Positions 25,374 through 34,802 of a stretch of 64,000 bases of DNA are shown here, one piece after another. Numbering within the stretch: position 1 is the first letter of the stretch; every line of letters begins with the position of its first letter. The translations under genes and the position numbers were made by a program. The notes beneath the pieces are model-generated. The model was not told the DNA's origin. It worked only from the letters and a program-made list of their open reading frames with translations, and searched no databases. This stretch comes from Hyphomicrobiales bacterium (GTDB lineage Bacteria; Pseudomonadota; Alphaproteobacteria; Rhizobiales; Rhizobiaceae), in the NCBI GenBank assembly GCA_900465665.1, contig UBJO01000048.1, forward strand, positions 31,910 through 95,909. Direction: 5' to 3'.

Positions 25374-26750
25374 ATGGCTTCAACCTCATGGACCCCCAAG
25401 CTGAACTCAAGGGATGGGCCGATATACCTCGCTATTGCCGACGCGCTCGCGGCAGACATTGCTAGTGGACATCTTGCGCAAGGTGCTCGTCTACCTACGC
25501 AGCGAAGACTTGCGGATGAACTCTCGATCGACTTTACCACCGTTAGCCGCGCATATGCGGAAGCTCAAAGCCGCGGATTGATCGAAGGTAGGGTTGGCCA
25601 GGGAACGTATGTAAAGACGCGAAGAAGTTTGCCGTCTCGTATCGAGCCTTCCGGTTTGGTCGACATGAGCATGAACCTGCCGCCACGTTTCCAGAACAAC
25701 ACCCTCGAGCAGAAGATGTGGGAGGCTGTCAGGGGGTTGCAGGATCACGGCCTCGACTTACTGATGCGCTACCAAGAACCTGGTGGGATCATCGAAGACC
25801 GGATTATAGCGACCGCCTGGCTTTCGCGTAGGCTGACAAGCGTCGCTCGAGATCGCGTGCTCGTCGCGGCTGGCGCGCAGGGGGCCCTCCACGCAGTATT
25901 GAGTGTTCTTACGAACCCGGGTGACACTGTTTGTGTGGAACATTTGACGTATCCGGGGTTCCGTTCTGTCGCTTCGCACCTGAGGCTCAAGCTCGCTCCG
26001 TTAGAGATGGACGAGCACGGGCTTCTCCCAGAAGCGTTTGAGATGGCTTGCCTCACAATGAAGCCGAAGGCGCTGTATTGCATGCCTACTCTGCACAACC
26101 CGACCACGCGCACGATGCCTCTCGTCCGACGTCGAGAGTTGGTCGAACTGGCGCAAACGTACGATGTGCCGGTCATAGAGGACGATGCCTACGGCTCCCT
26201 AGCTTCCGACGCGCCAGCACCGCTTGCGGCGCTCGCGCCGGACATCGTCTACCACGTTGCAAGTCTGTCTAAGTGCCTGTCGCCCGCCTTGCGGGTCGCG
26301 TATGTTGCGGTACCGGAGGGACGGGCACTCAGGGTCGCCAACGCAATTCGCGGATCAGCCTCCATTGTCTCCCCCCTCACTAGTGCAATCGCCTCGCGAT
26401 GGATCGAGACCGGGTTGGCAGATGTTGTGCGGGACGAGATCATTCAAGAGAGCGCCAATAGACTGAAGGCGTTTCATCGGGCGCTGCCCGGATCCGCGGA
26501 GGCGTCGTCTAATGGGTTCCATGTGTGGCTGAGCGTGCCGGAACCCTGGAACCGAGGTGAACTGGTTTCGAGGTTGCGTGTGGTCGGGATCGGTGTTGTC
26601 GCGAGTGACGCCTTTGCGGTAGCAAACGCTCCTGAGGCGATCAGGATCGGTCTAGGCGCTCCTGCCAATATCGACGAACTGGCACGGAGCTTAGCAGTCG
26701 TTGCGGAGCTCTTGTCCCAGCAGCCCGCTAATTCGACGACCGTGGTATGA
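25374..26750 (+). CDS. MocR-type regulator: GntR HTH fused to aminotransferase fold
   Basis: 458 residues from ATG 25374, with GGTGGAA upstream (GTG 25362 is also in frame). The N-terminal GntR helix (~15-80) includes PIYLAIADALAADIASGHL and PTQRRLADELSIDFTTVSR. The aminotransferase-like domain has ASLSKCLSPALR with the PLP-binding Lys, and EDDAYGSL as the cofactor-binding region. It probably controls the divergent small membrane-protein genes. It is only distantly like the other MocR protein at 7574. Confidence 0.88.
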   Translation: MASTSWTPKLNSRDGPIYLAIADALAADIASGHLAQGARLPTQRRLADELSIDFTTVSRAYAEAQSRGLIEGRVGQGTYVKTRRSLPSRIEPSGLVDMSMNLPPRFQNNTLEQKMWEAVRGLQDHGLDLLMRYQEPGGIIEDRIIATAWLSRRLTSVARDRVLVAAGAQGALHAVLSVLTNPGDTVCVEHLTYPGFRSVASHLRLKLAPLEMDEHGLLPEAFEMACLTMKPKALYCMPTLHNPTTRTMPLVRRRELVELAQTYDVPVIEDDAYGSLASDAPAPLAALAPDIVYHVASLSKCLSPALRVAYVAVPEGRALRVANAIRGSASIVSPLTSAIASRWIETGLADVVRDEIIQESANRLKAFHRALPGSAEASSNGFHVWLSVPEPWNRGELVSRLRVVGIGVVASDAFAVANAPEAIRIGLGAPANIDELARSLAVVAELLSQQPANSTTVV

Positions 26751-26916
26751 TGTGGTTGCCGCATCGATCACCATCACTTGGCGCGAACATGCAGAATACG
26801 TGAAATCATATCCCGATCGAATCTCCGGAATAAGCGTGTTCATTCGAAAACCGGGATACGTTGACAAGATTTCCTGTACGGTACAAGACAAAGTGCCAAC
26901 GCTGTAGGAGACAAAC

Positions 26917-27309
26917 ATGGCAGACGAGATTTCCGCAAACGGCATCGCTGTTGAACCGGCGGTGCCGAAAGAAGAGCCCAAGAAAAAGCGAGCGCCGCGT
27001 CGGAGCAAAGAAGAAATTGCCGCCGAACTTGCCGCGAAGAAGAACGCGAAGGGTGCACGCAAGGCTGCTTCTACATCACCTGCCACATCCGCGAACGTTC
27101 TTGCGAAGCCCGCAGGTAAAGCAAGCACGAAGGCAACGGTGTCAAAGGATGTGGCGAAGTCTAAATCCGCTCCTACAGCCGTTCCGGCCATCGATGGTTT
27201 TGCAGACCTGATTGCACTTGAAGAAGAAAACCAGAAGCTCCGAAAGTCGCTGGCAGAAAAGCTTCGCACGGAGAACGCTGATCTCCGCAAGAAGCTCGGC
27301 CTGGATTAA
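26917..27309 (+). CDS. SyrB-like protein
   Basis: 130 residues from ATG 26917, with GTAGGAGACAAAC upstream. The N-terminal part is Lys/Ala/Pro-rich and disordered (KKKRAPRRSKEEIAAELAAK). The C-terminal ~45 residues (FADLIALEEENQKLRKSLAE, then ENADLRKKLGLD) form a short coiled coil shared with rhizobial SyrB-like regulatory proteins. Its role here is unknown. A TTGACA box at 26872 may be part of its promoter. Confidence 0.72.
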   Translation: MADEISANGIAVEPAVPKEEPKKKRAPRRSKEEIAAELAAKKNAKGARKAASTSPATSANVLAKPAGKASTKATVSKDVAKSKSAPTAVPAIDGFADLIALEEENQKLRKSLAEKLRTENADLRKKLGLD

Positions 27310-27746
27310 GTATTGGCCCAAGTTGCTGTAATTGCGGCTTGGCTGGCTGCAGGCAATGTCAGGCCAACATAGGCTTGGCATTGCTGATGCCCAATAAATT
27401 ACTCCCGAGGACGTGAAATGAGATCTCCACGGCAGTCGTTGCTGGACTGGTTTCTCGTCGCTCGGCGTCTGAAAATGCCACCGGGATCGCGGGTCGGTCG
27501 AACCCGGTGCGCCACCGAACAGCGATAGTTCCGACATTGAGAGCAACACAGCGGAAAGCGCGGGCGAGGTTGACGAGCTTCTTAATGTAAAGGAGCGTGT
27601 TGGGGCGGACGCCGACGGACGGTCAGCATCCCGAAAAGCGACGACCTAAGCGCGCACAACACAGCCCCTACGTCAGAGGCATCGATCGCCACACCCACTG
27701 CCGAGCGGGAGCTTGAGCTCGACGGGCCTCACTAACATCTCCGACG
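27310..27746. other. Spacer with eroded SyrB-like coding sequence
   Basis: Frames here are broken by several stops. Together with the ORF at 27747 they may be one decayed SyrB-like copy. No intact gene or RNA was recognised. Confidence 0.3.
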
Positions 27747-27932
27747 TTGCCGAAAGAGTCCGAAGTCGTCGAAGGCAATCGACACACGGAAGCGGGTGTC
27801 CTCGATCAGGAAATGCAAAACCTCCATGCTCAGTTGGCGCGAAAACTAAGAAATCAAAATAGTCAGCTGGCAGAGTTGCTGGCGCGTTACGATTGGGATG
27901 CAACGGACGTAGTTTCGCCGTCATCGCAGTAG
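27747..27932 (+). pseudogene. Possible SyrB-like gene remnant
   Basis: The 61-codon frame ends with DQEMQNLHAQLARKLRNQNS and QLAELLARYDWD, a coiled coil comparable with the end of the SyrB-like protein just upstream, but the Lys/Ala-rich first half is missing. Weak support. Confidence 0.35.
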
Positions 27933-28265
27933 CGAGATCGTCAATTCCTGCCACAAGCTTCTGGCTGGAGCAGTCAAGATACGAAGACAGATGGTATAGA
28001 CTGGCTGACGCCCGAACAGGTTAGAGGTTGCGTAGCAGCAGCATCACCGGCTTAACTTCGCGCTCCGCGGCATGAGGCTTTGCAATCAAAGCCGACGCCC
28101 CGGCGCATTTGATTGCCTCGAGCCGCCAACTTCCTCCCATTTGCGGCATTGTTTAGTGATCACCTTTCCGCTCTTCCCAGCGGCGGCCATTGGCGCGCTT
28201 TTTTTAGTTAGGCCGCAGGCTGTCGGGTGAGGGAAGGCCCATTCACCCCTCGGTTGAACAATGAA

Positions 28266-29615
28266 ATGGCTGACCTATTTCATCGGCACCCGGATGAGGA
28301 GAAAACTGTAGTGGTTGTCGAAAAAGAACTGATTTCAAAAATCACGTTGCGCTTGATGCCGTTTCTCGGCCTGCTTTACTTGATCGCCTACATTGATCGC
28401 CAGAACGTCAGCTTTGCCAAGCTCGAAATGGTGGATGCACTAGGCATGAGCGAATACGCATATGGTCTAGGCGCATCCCTGTTTTTCATTGGCTATTTCA
28501 TCTTCGAGGTACCGAGCAACCTTCTCCTGGATCGGTTTGGCGCAAGCAAGTGGTTCGCCAGGATCCTGGTGTCGTGGGGTTTAGTTACGATCGCGTTGGC
28601 CTACACGCAGAACGCCACCATGTTTTACATACTGCGATTCCTGCTCGGTGCATGCGAAGCGGGCTTCTTTCCTGGCGTGCTGTACCTTCTGACCCTGTGG
28701 TATCCATCAGCTTATCGGGGGAGAATGGTGGGGCTGTTCATGATCTTCTCTGCCCTGGCTAACGCAATAGGCGCACCGCTGGGCGGCGTATTGCTGGATC
28801 TCAATGGCCTCTACGGGTATGCGGGCTGGCAGTGGGTGTTCCTCGCGACCGGCATTCCAGCCGTGGTCGCCGGGGTTGTCACCTTGTTCTATCTATCAGA
28901 CCGTCCTGAGGATGCAAAATTCCTGAGCGCCTCCGAAAAGGAATGGCTCAGAAATCGATTGGCTTCAGAAAATTCCGGGATGGCGGCAAACGCAGGCGAT
29001 GGCTTTAAAGCGCTCATCAACCCACGCGTACTGTTGATGTCGGCGTGTTACGTAGGGTTTCCGCTCGCGGCTTACGGGCTGAGCTATTGGCTGCCCACGA
29101 TCGTCAAGGGTTTTGGTGTGAGTAACACCGTCAACGGTTTTCTCAACATCATACCGTGGATTCTCGTTGCTATCGCGCTTTATGTCGTCCCTAGCCAGGC
29201 AGACAAAGCGCCCGCCAAAACGCCGTACATCGTGTTCCCCGCGGCTATCGGTGCCGTCTGCTTAGTGCTCTCCGCTGTCATCCCAAGCCCTACTCTGCAG
29301 TTCTTCTTCCTCAGCCTTGCCGCGGCAGGAATCTTCGCTGGCCAGCCTGTCTTCTGGAGCCTTCCCTCTCGGTTTCTCAAAGGGGCTGGCGCTGCGGCGG
29401 GCCTCGCTGCGATTAACTCTGTCGGTAACCTTGGCGGCTTCGTCGCGCAGAACGTTGTGCCTTGGATCAAAGACACCACGGGTAGCACCATTGCCCCCAT
29501 GTTCTTCCTTGCGGCATGTTTGGCGATCGCAGGTGTTCTCGTTCTTGTTGTGGGCCGCATGATCCGACGAGATGCCGATGTCTCAGATTCGACCTTGGCA
29601 GAAAATAGCGGATAG
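28266..29615 (+). CDS. MFS transporter, anion:cation symporter type
   Basis: About 449 residues from ATG 28266; the frame also opens at GTG 28227. Twelve membrane segments are expected. Typical ACS-family signatures are seen: LYLIAYIDRQNVSFAKLEM (first helix and DRxN), EVPSNLLLDRFG, and FFPGVLYLLTLWYPSAYRG. Such carriers import organic anions such as tartrate, phthalate or galactarate. No catabolic operon adjoins, so the substrate is unknown. The gene stands alone between the SyrB-like region and a terminator-like hairpin. Confidence 0.88.
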   Translation: MADLFHRHPDEEKTVVVVEKELISKITLRLMPFLGLLYLIAYIDRQNVSFAKLEMVDALGMSEYAYGLGASLFFIGYFIFEVPSNLLLDRFGASKWFARILVSWGLVTIALAYTQNATMFYILRFLLGACEAGFFPGVLYLLTLWYPSAYRGRMVGLFMIFSALANAIGAPLGGVLLDLNGLYGYAGWQWVFLATGIPAVVAGVVTLFYLSDRPEDAKFLSASEKEWLRNRLASENSGMAANAGDGFKALINPRVLLMSACYVGFPLAAYGLSYWLPTIVKGFGVSNTVNGFLNIIPWILVAIALYVVPSQADKAPAKTPYIVFPAAIGAVCLVLSAVIPSPTLQFFFLSLAAAGIFAGQPVFWSLPSRFLKGAGAAAGLAAINSVGNLGGFVAQNVVPWIKDTTGSTIAPMFFLAACLAIAGVLVLVVGRMIRRDADVSDSTLAENSG

Positions 29616-29629
29616 AAATGTTTAAACAC

Positions 29630-29665
29630 CGGTTGGCCTGTCGCACGAACGTGTCAGGCCAGCCG
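29630..29665 (+). terminator. Strong hairpin after the MFS gene
   Basis: CGGTTGGCCTG (29630-29640) pairs with CAGGCCAGCCG (29655-29665), with a single G-T pair, and the loop itself contains the small palindrome CACGAACGTG. It starts 15 bases after the stop codon. The bases from 29666 to 29991 contain no gene. Confidence 0.55.
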
Positions 29666-29991
29666 TCTCTACCTCAGTGCTATGTGCTACTACGGAATCA
29701 AGGCGAACGGCCGAGCTTAACTGGCCTCTCAACTGAACGCTCTTCCTACTGTTCACGGGCACGAATAGCAAAACGCTGAACAATCACGTGTGGTCGGTTG
29801 AAATCTCAGAAACCTGCTGGACAACGCACGTCTGCCAAAGACAACGCGATAAGTCGTAGAATATCGTAAGGGTTTTTTCGCTGGCGTTTCATCGCCGCCA
29901 TTCCTTCAGAGAACTAGGATGTTCTTATTGTGTTCTCTATCGAGGTGCAGTCAACCAGTTTAGCGCTGCGCTTGGTTTCGGCCAAATTTAC

Positions 29992-31788
29992 CTATCCCAC
30001 AAGCCGTCCGGACCTCCCGTCGATCCAATCCGCCAAGGTGATGTTGCGGCCCGACGCCTTGGCGCGCAGCAGCGCCGCATCTGCCCGTTGCATCAGCGTC
30101 GCGGGTGGCTGATTTGCCTCGGTCGATGCGATCCCAATGGAGACCGTCACGGTCCCAAGCGGCCTTCCGAGATAGTTGATCGGCGTCGCCTCGATCGCAT
30201 GCCGGATGTTCTCACCGATCTCAAATGCCGCTGCACGTTCCACATTTTGCAGAACGACGGCAAACTCTTCTCCACCGTAGCGATGCGCCCGACCTCCAGC
30301 GCCGGCGAGGTCTGCCATGATCGCTGCGACCTGGCTCATGACGAAATCGCCGGCGTCATGTCCAAAGTCGTCGTTGAACCGTTTGAAGTGATCGATGTCG
30401 ATCATCAGAAGTGCGGCGGGCAGGTCCGTCTCCTCACGGCGGAGACGGTTCAGGTTCTCATCCAGCGAGCGTCTGTTCAGCAGTCCGGTGAGAGCGTCTT
30501 TGGTGGCCAAGTTGGTCAGGCGATCGCGGAGCTGCAGATTTGCGATTGCCAGTCCGAGGTTCTCTGCGATCAGCTCGATATAGACGCGGGCTGCGTTGAG
30601 GTTGGCTCCGTCGCTGCTTTCAAAATAGAGCATGCCGACGATGTCCCCATGGGCGGCGAGGGGCACGCAAAGGCTGCCACCTGGCAGCGCATCATCCAGA
30701 TGTTGGCATGGCACGTCGCCGTGCGTGTCGTCGCTGACATGGAGGCGGCCTCGCCGCAGTCCCCAGCACTCGAACGTGGGGAACTCCTGCGAAGACCGGA
30801 TCGGATCGTTCCAGGTCCCTTTTGCAGCCAAAACCGTCCGTCCGTCATTCATGATGTAGAGCTGGCCGCCAAGCTTCGGAAATATCTGCACGGCGAACAG
30901 AGGCACCACATCGGCTAGCTCGGCCTCGTCACGGCAGGCCTGCAACCGGTGCATTAGTTGAAGGATAAGGTCCTTCATCTGCTGGTCCATCCTGCGTTCG
31001 GCGTCGAGGCGGTCCCTTTCGATGCCATTGTCCCGGAATATCTGTATGGCCGCATTCATGTCGCCGATCTCGTCCGCGCGGCCATCTGGCAGCACCTGCA
31101 CATCGTAGTCCTGCTTGGCCAACCGGCGGACGATGCCGCTCATTTCGAGGAGAGGACGCGCGACCCGTCGCTTGAGGACGAAATAAAGGACACTGAGGAA
31201 TACCAGCGCCGTTACGAGGAGAAGGGATTTGGCAATCGAACCCCAGAGATCGGCCTTCGCCTTGGCATTTGAGAGCTCTTGCTCCGTTCTCGTGGCCACG
31301 AGCTCTGTGAAGTGTGCCACACTAGCGAGCAGGCCCGATTGAGCTTCCTCGTGTTCAGGAGAGAACACGGCGGCGCGGGCCTTTTCCGTCTCGCCGTTCG
31401 CGTAATCCTTGACGGCTTGCTCTTCGATTGCGTCCAAGAGTTCGGCATCTATCACGATGATCGACAATGCTGCCGCTTCCTGCGCGCTAAGTCGCGATTG
31501 ATCGAGAGCCTTGAGCGATTTTTCCCGCGCACGTTCATCGGCGTCGGCGGCCTGGAAAGCCTTGAGGTATCGTTCCTCGCCCTTCTGGATGTACAGCCTG
31601 GCGTCCTCAGTGGTCTGCTCTGCGGCGCGGGATAGAGACTCGACTTGCTCGTCGAGCCTCCAGGCCGTCTCGGTCGAAATACGTTCGTCGTCTGCGCTTT
31701 TCGCCGCGATCATGAACGCCCCGCCCGAGAGGAGCGTAAGTCCAACGGTTATCGCATACGCCCAGTTCGTGATCGTGCTTATTCGCAT
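29992..31788 (-). CDS. Membrane diguanylate cyclase: CHASE3-like sensor, HAMP, GAF, GGDEF
   Basis: 598 residues from ATG 31788. A membrane segment (~8-28, YAITVGLTLLSGGAFMIAA) and a second (~190-210) enclose a helical periplasmic sensor. A HAMP domain follows (RRVARPLLEMSGIVRRLAK), then a GAF region (~285-425, CVPLAAHGDIVGMLYFESS), and a GGDEF domain (DALTGLLNRRSLDENL, MIDIDHFKRFNDDFGHDAG, RYGGEEFAVVL). The GGEEF site is intact, and no RxxD inhibitory site is evident. It makes c-di-GMP in response to an unknown signal. It is divergent from the paralogous cyclase pseudogene at 31959. Confidence 0.9.
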   Translation of the reverse strand: MRISTITNWAYAITVGLTLLSGGAFMIAAKSADDERISTETAWRLDEQVESLSRAAEQTTEDARLYIQKGEERYLKAFQAADADERAREKSLKALDQSRLSAQEAAALSIIVIDAELLDAIEEQAVKDYANGETEKARAAVFSPEHEEAQSGLLASVAHFTELVATRTEQELSNAKAKADLWGSIAKSLLLVTALVFLSVLYFVLKRRVARPLLEMSGIVRRLAKQDYDVQVLPDGRADEIGDMNAAIQIFRDNGIERDRLDAERRMDQQMKDLILQLMHRLQACRDEAELADVVPLFAVQIFPKLGGQLYIMNDGRTVLAAKGTWNDPIRSSQEFPTFECWGLRRGRLHVSDDTHGDVPCQHLDDALPGGSLCVPLAAHGDIVGMLYFESSDGANLNAARVYIELIAENLGLAIANLQLRDRLTNLATKDALTGLLNRRSLDENLNRLRREETDLPAALLMIDIDHFKRFNDDFGHDAGDFVMSQVAAIMADLAGAGGRAHRYGGEEFAVVLQNVERAAAFEIGENIRHAIEATPINYLGRPLGTVTVSIGIASTEANQPPATLMQRADAALLRAKASGRNITLADWIDGRSGRLVG

Positions 31789-31958
31789 GAATGCTCCCCG
31801 AATGCATCTATCGGTTATGTGCGACTATGCTCATGCTACCAATGATAAATGGCATAGCTGAAAATGCCTTTAACGGACTTCGATACAATACGGCCAATTC
31901 GGATTTGTTAAGCCCGGTTTGATAGCTATTACGAAACTGTTTGAAGACGCCCGAGACC

Positions 31959-33047
31959 ATGTCTATCGACTACGCCACTATCCACCTTTGCAACTCGCTG
32001 CTGAACCTGAGCTACTCGGGCATGTTCCTCGCACTTTGGATGAAGCGGCGCGAGCCGCAGCTTCTGCTGTGGGGTGCCAGTCTGCTGTTGGTATCCGCTG
32101 CGGTATACGGCTTCACTCTCTCGCGAGACGTAGTCTTCGTCGCATTTCTGTTGGCTGCCGTCTCTGCCAACATCTCTCTAACCTGGAGCGGCGCTCGTGC
32201 CTTTGATGGCCGGCGGACTTTCCACTGCCATCTCTGCGTCGCTCCGGTGGCGACCTTCACAGCCTACGTTTTGTTTGCATAGCTAGGTCTCAGGAACGGA
32301 GGCAGCTCATTAGCTACAGCGCTGTTGGCCGTTAATGTCTTGGCAGCTGCGCAATACTTCATCCGCTACGGTGACGGCTACGCCAGGAAAGCTACCGGAT
32401 GGGTACTGGCCGCCTACGCGCCGCTTTACATTACGTCTCTCACTCTCGATTTGGCATTTTCTAACAGCCAGATTTCAGCAATCCTGATACTCGCTGGCGA
32501 CTTCGTGCTGAACAATGCCTTCGTCGTGGGGCTGTTTGCCATGATGGAAGAACGAGCGCGCGACGACCTTCGGCGGGCGGCCGTGACCGATCAGTTGACC
32601 GGAGCATTGAACCGAGCGGGGCTGATAGCGAACGTTCGCGGTGGCGAGTCTCTGCGCGGGTGCGCGCTTCTGCTCGCTGACCTTGACCATTTCAAAAGCG
32701 TCAACGATGCATTCGGCCACGCGGGAGGTGACGTAGCCCTGAAGGTGTTTGTCGAACGCGCAAGTGAGTTCCTTGGTCCTCAAGAGTTCATTGCCCGGCT
32801 TGGCGGCGAGGAATTTGGAATTGTCCCGCAGGCGGCTGACCTTCGGCAGGCTTCTGCTCGAGCAGAGAAAATCCGCCTTCAAATCGCCGCCGAACCAGTG
32901 ATGTGGGGTTGGACTCCTATAGCATTGACCACAAGCATTGGCGTAGCCGTTGCTGATGGGCGTGATGACCTAGAAGCGTTGATGCGCCGGGCCGACGAAG
33001 CGCTCTATCGTGCAAAGCGCCATGGACGAAACAGAGTCGCGGCTTGA
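31959..33047 (+). pseudogene. Membrane diguanylate cyclase with in-frame TAG
   Basis: From ATG 31959 the sequence follows the 15359 gene throughout, but TAG at 32280-32282 interrupts it after ~107 codons. The same frame reopens and continues to a full GGDEF domain ending NRVAA. A single C-to-T change in CAG would explain it. Sensor helices (ILILAGDFVLNNAFVVGLFA) and GGEEF are otherwise intact. Unless the amber codon is read through or a restart occurs at 32325, no full cyclase is made. It lies 170 bases from a divergent GGDEF gene. Confidence 0.88.
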
Positions 33048-33140
33048 TCGTCCTTTTACGGGGCCGCGGAAAGTGAAACGGAGGCCGAGGTACGATCCTT
33101 GCATGGTAAATCATTGATTAATGCGGCGGAGCGATATGAC

Positions 33141-33401
33141 ATGAACCGGCACACAACTAGCGACTTCACTCCGCTGATGCTGGTCATGGGAAGTCGCGAG
33201 GCGTTCAAAATCCGTACACTTTACGACGTCGGGCAAGTCTTGCTCACGGAATGGCCGGACGATGACGGCGAAAAATATGTTCAAGCAGTCAAGTCCTGTT
33301 TGGACGCCTTGACCGGCGACGCCACAATGGAAGTCGCAAGAACATCACTGATAGAAGCTGCGGAGGAAGCCGGAATTGCCGTCATTTCGGTCGTTCGCTA
33401 G
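33141..33401 (+). CDS. DUF982 family protein
   Basis: 86 residues from ATG 33141, with GGAGCG upstream. MLVMGSREAFKIRTLYDVGQ, LTEWPDDDGEKYVQAVKSCL and EVARTSLIEAAEEAGI fit the short rhizobial DUF982 proteins, which often occur in many copies and have no known function. It follows the cyclase pseudogene by 93 bases. Confidence 0.8.
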   Translation: MNRHTTSDFTPLMLVMGSREAFKIRTLYDVGQVLLTEWPDDDGEKYVQAVKSCLDALTGDATMEVARTSLIEAAEEAGIAVISVVR

Positions 33402-33738
33402 CTTGATTTCCTTGAAAACCCCCGCGAGGCCGCCAAGGCGGGTGTTTGGAGCAAAAGTGGCTGCCATCCTCAGTCGACAACCTCTCTCATCCCCTTGCGA
33501 GCAGTTGGCAGCGCCTCGATGTCACCCGCTTGGAGCGTCCTTGATATGCCAGCAGTTGGCCGCAACTTAGCGCTTCCCGCGTCAATCGCACTGCGACATC
33601 TATCTATCGACCCAGCCTAAAAAGTAGCGGCTGAATCGCAACTGCTAGCGAATCGCTCGAGCAATTAGTACTTCGGGTTGTTTGCGCCAGGAGACTGATG
33701 CTGCCAACCATCAGTCTCGAAATTCTTGGAAGAGGCCA
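33402..33738. other. Spacer before the defence island
   Basis: No gene is supported. A 71-codon minus frame and a 64-codon plus frame have poor composition and no ribosome site. It marks the step from the cyclase region to the nuclease cluster. Confidence 0.4.
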
Positions 33739-34683
33739 ATGATGCGTACCTTTTTGCTTAAAATCAATTGTGAACTTCACCTTGGTGGCGCTGAGCCTCG
33801 ACCGACTGATGCGTCCCAATGGGAAGGGACTCGCTTGCAGTTTCCAAACCCCTCATTGATTGAAGGTGGCAGGGGAACCTCCGTTGCAAACGGCGACACA
33901 CTGATTGTTTGGTGTCACGAGGATCCGCTATTTGGTGGCGGGCTTGGCTTGACCGCAGAAGGGATCGCTTCGGACGTTGCCGTCGGCGAATCGGAAACGA
34001 CCGGGACCCTCGTAAAGGTTCGACTGATTAAGCCACATTACAGGTTGCGGGGTTGGCCAGGCGGCTCGTCCGGCAGCGACGTCATCGACCATATACTCAG
34101 TCACCGTCACCTGAGAAGCTACGAACTAACCGCAGCGGAGTTGGCGGAGTTCCGGGTAGTTGTTGCTGAATACATTGCCAAGCGATCGGCTCTACTCGCC
34201 ACGACGCAATACATGTCTGACGAGGAACGCGCTCTCGAAAACGACCAAGCGGCTGTACTGGACGGCTTCCAGCGACGGTTCACCATGCAGGAAGCTCGGC
34301 CGGACCAGGCAGAATTTCGTGCTGCTTTGATAAAATTGTACAACGGTAGGTGCCCGATCACCCGATGTGGCGTGCACGCTGTACTGCAAGCGGCTCACAT
34401 CGTCCCATTTTCAAAAGACATTGCTCTGAGAAACGATCCGAAAAACGGTCTGATTCTTCGCTCGGATCTGCACTCGCTGTTCGACAAGTTCCTGGTTAGC
34501 GTTCACCCGAAATCCAATAGGCTGGTTGTCGCAGCGGAGCTTGCAGGATCGACCTACGCACAATTCTCTGGTCGCTCAGTCGAACACTTCGCATCGAAAG
34601 ATCTTCTCCGCGCACACTATCTGTTTTTTAAGGAAACCCGGGATTGGCTGCCGATCGAGCCCGTCAACTCGAAAGGCCAGTGA
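33739..34683 (+). CDS. HNH endonuclease (HNH_2 type)
   Basis: 314 residues from ATG 33739, with GGAAGAGG upstream (ATG 33742 is the next codon). The N-terminal ~200 residues are not recognised. The C-terminal nuclease has YNGRCPITRCGVHAVLQAAH, then IVPFSKDIALRNDPKNGLIL, then RSDLHSLFDKFLVSVH, the HNH_2 pattern with its two His and Asn. Such proteins are common in restriction or defence clusters. Here it is the first gene of a cluster with a PD-(D/E)XK protein and McrBC. Confidence 0.88.
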   Translation: MMRTFLLKINCELHLGGAEPRPTDASQWEGTRLQFPNPSLIEGGRGTSVANGDTLIVWCHEDPLFGGGLGLTAEGIASDVAVGESETTGTLVKVRLIKPHYRLRGWPGGSSGSDVIDHILSHRHLRSYELTAAELAEFRVVVAEYIAKRSALLATTQYMSDEERALENDQAAVLDGFQRRFTMQEARPDQAEFRAALIKLYNGRCPITRCGVHAVLQAAHIVPFSKDIALRNDPKNGLILRSDLHSLFDKFLVSVHPKSNRLVVAAELAGSTYAQFSGRSVEHFASKDLLRAHYLFFKETRDWLPIEPVNSKGQ

Positions 34684-34802
34684 TAGCGGAGGCTCGTCCC
34701 GCACCAATCTGGAAGAAGATGAATGTTTACGGACAATGGTTTGACCGAATCGCCAACTGCGCTATTTATCGCTTTATAAATTATCCACGGGTTGGGATTT
34801 GA

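Noticed and set aside
30088..30918. 276-codon plus frame over the HAMP-GAF-GGDEF gene
   Set aside because: Antisense shadow of a complete gene with GGEEF and HAMP motifs.
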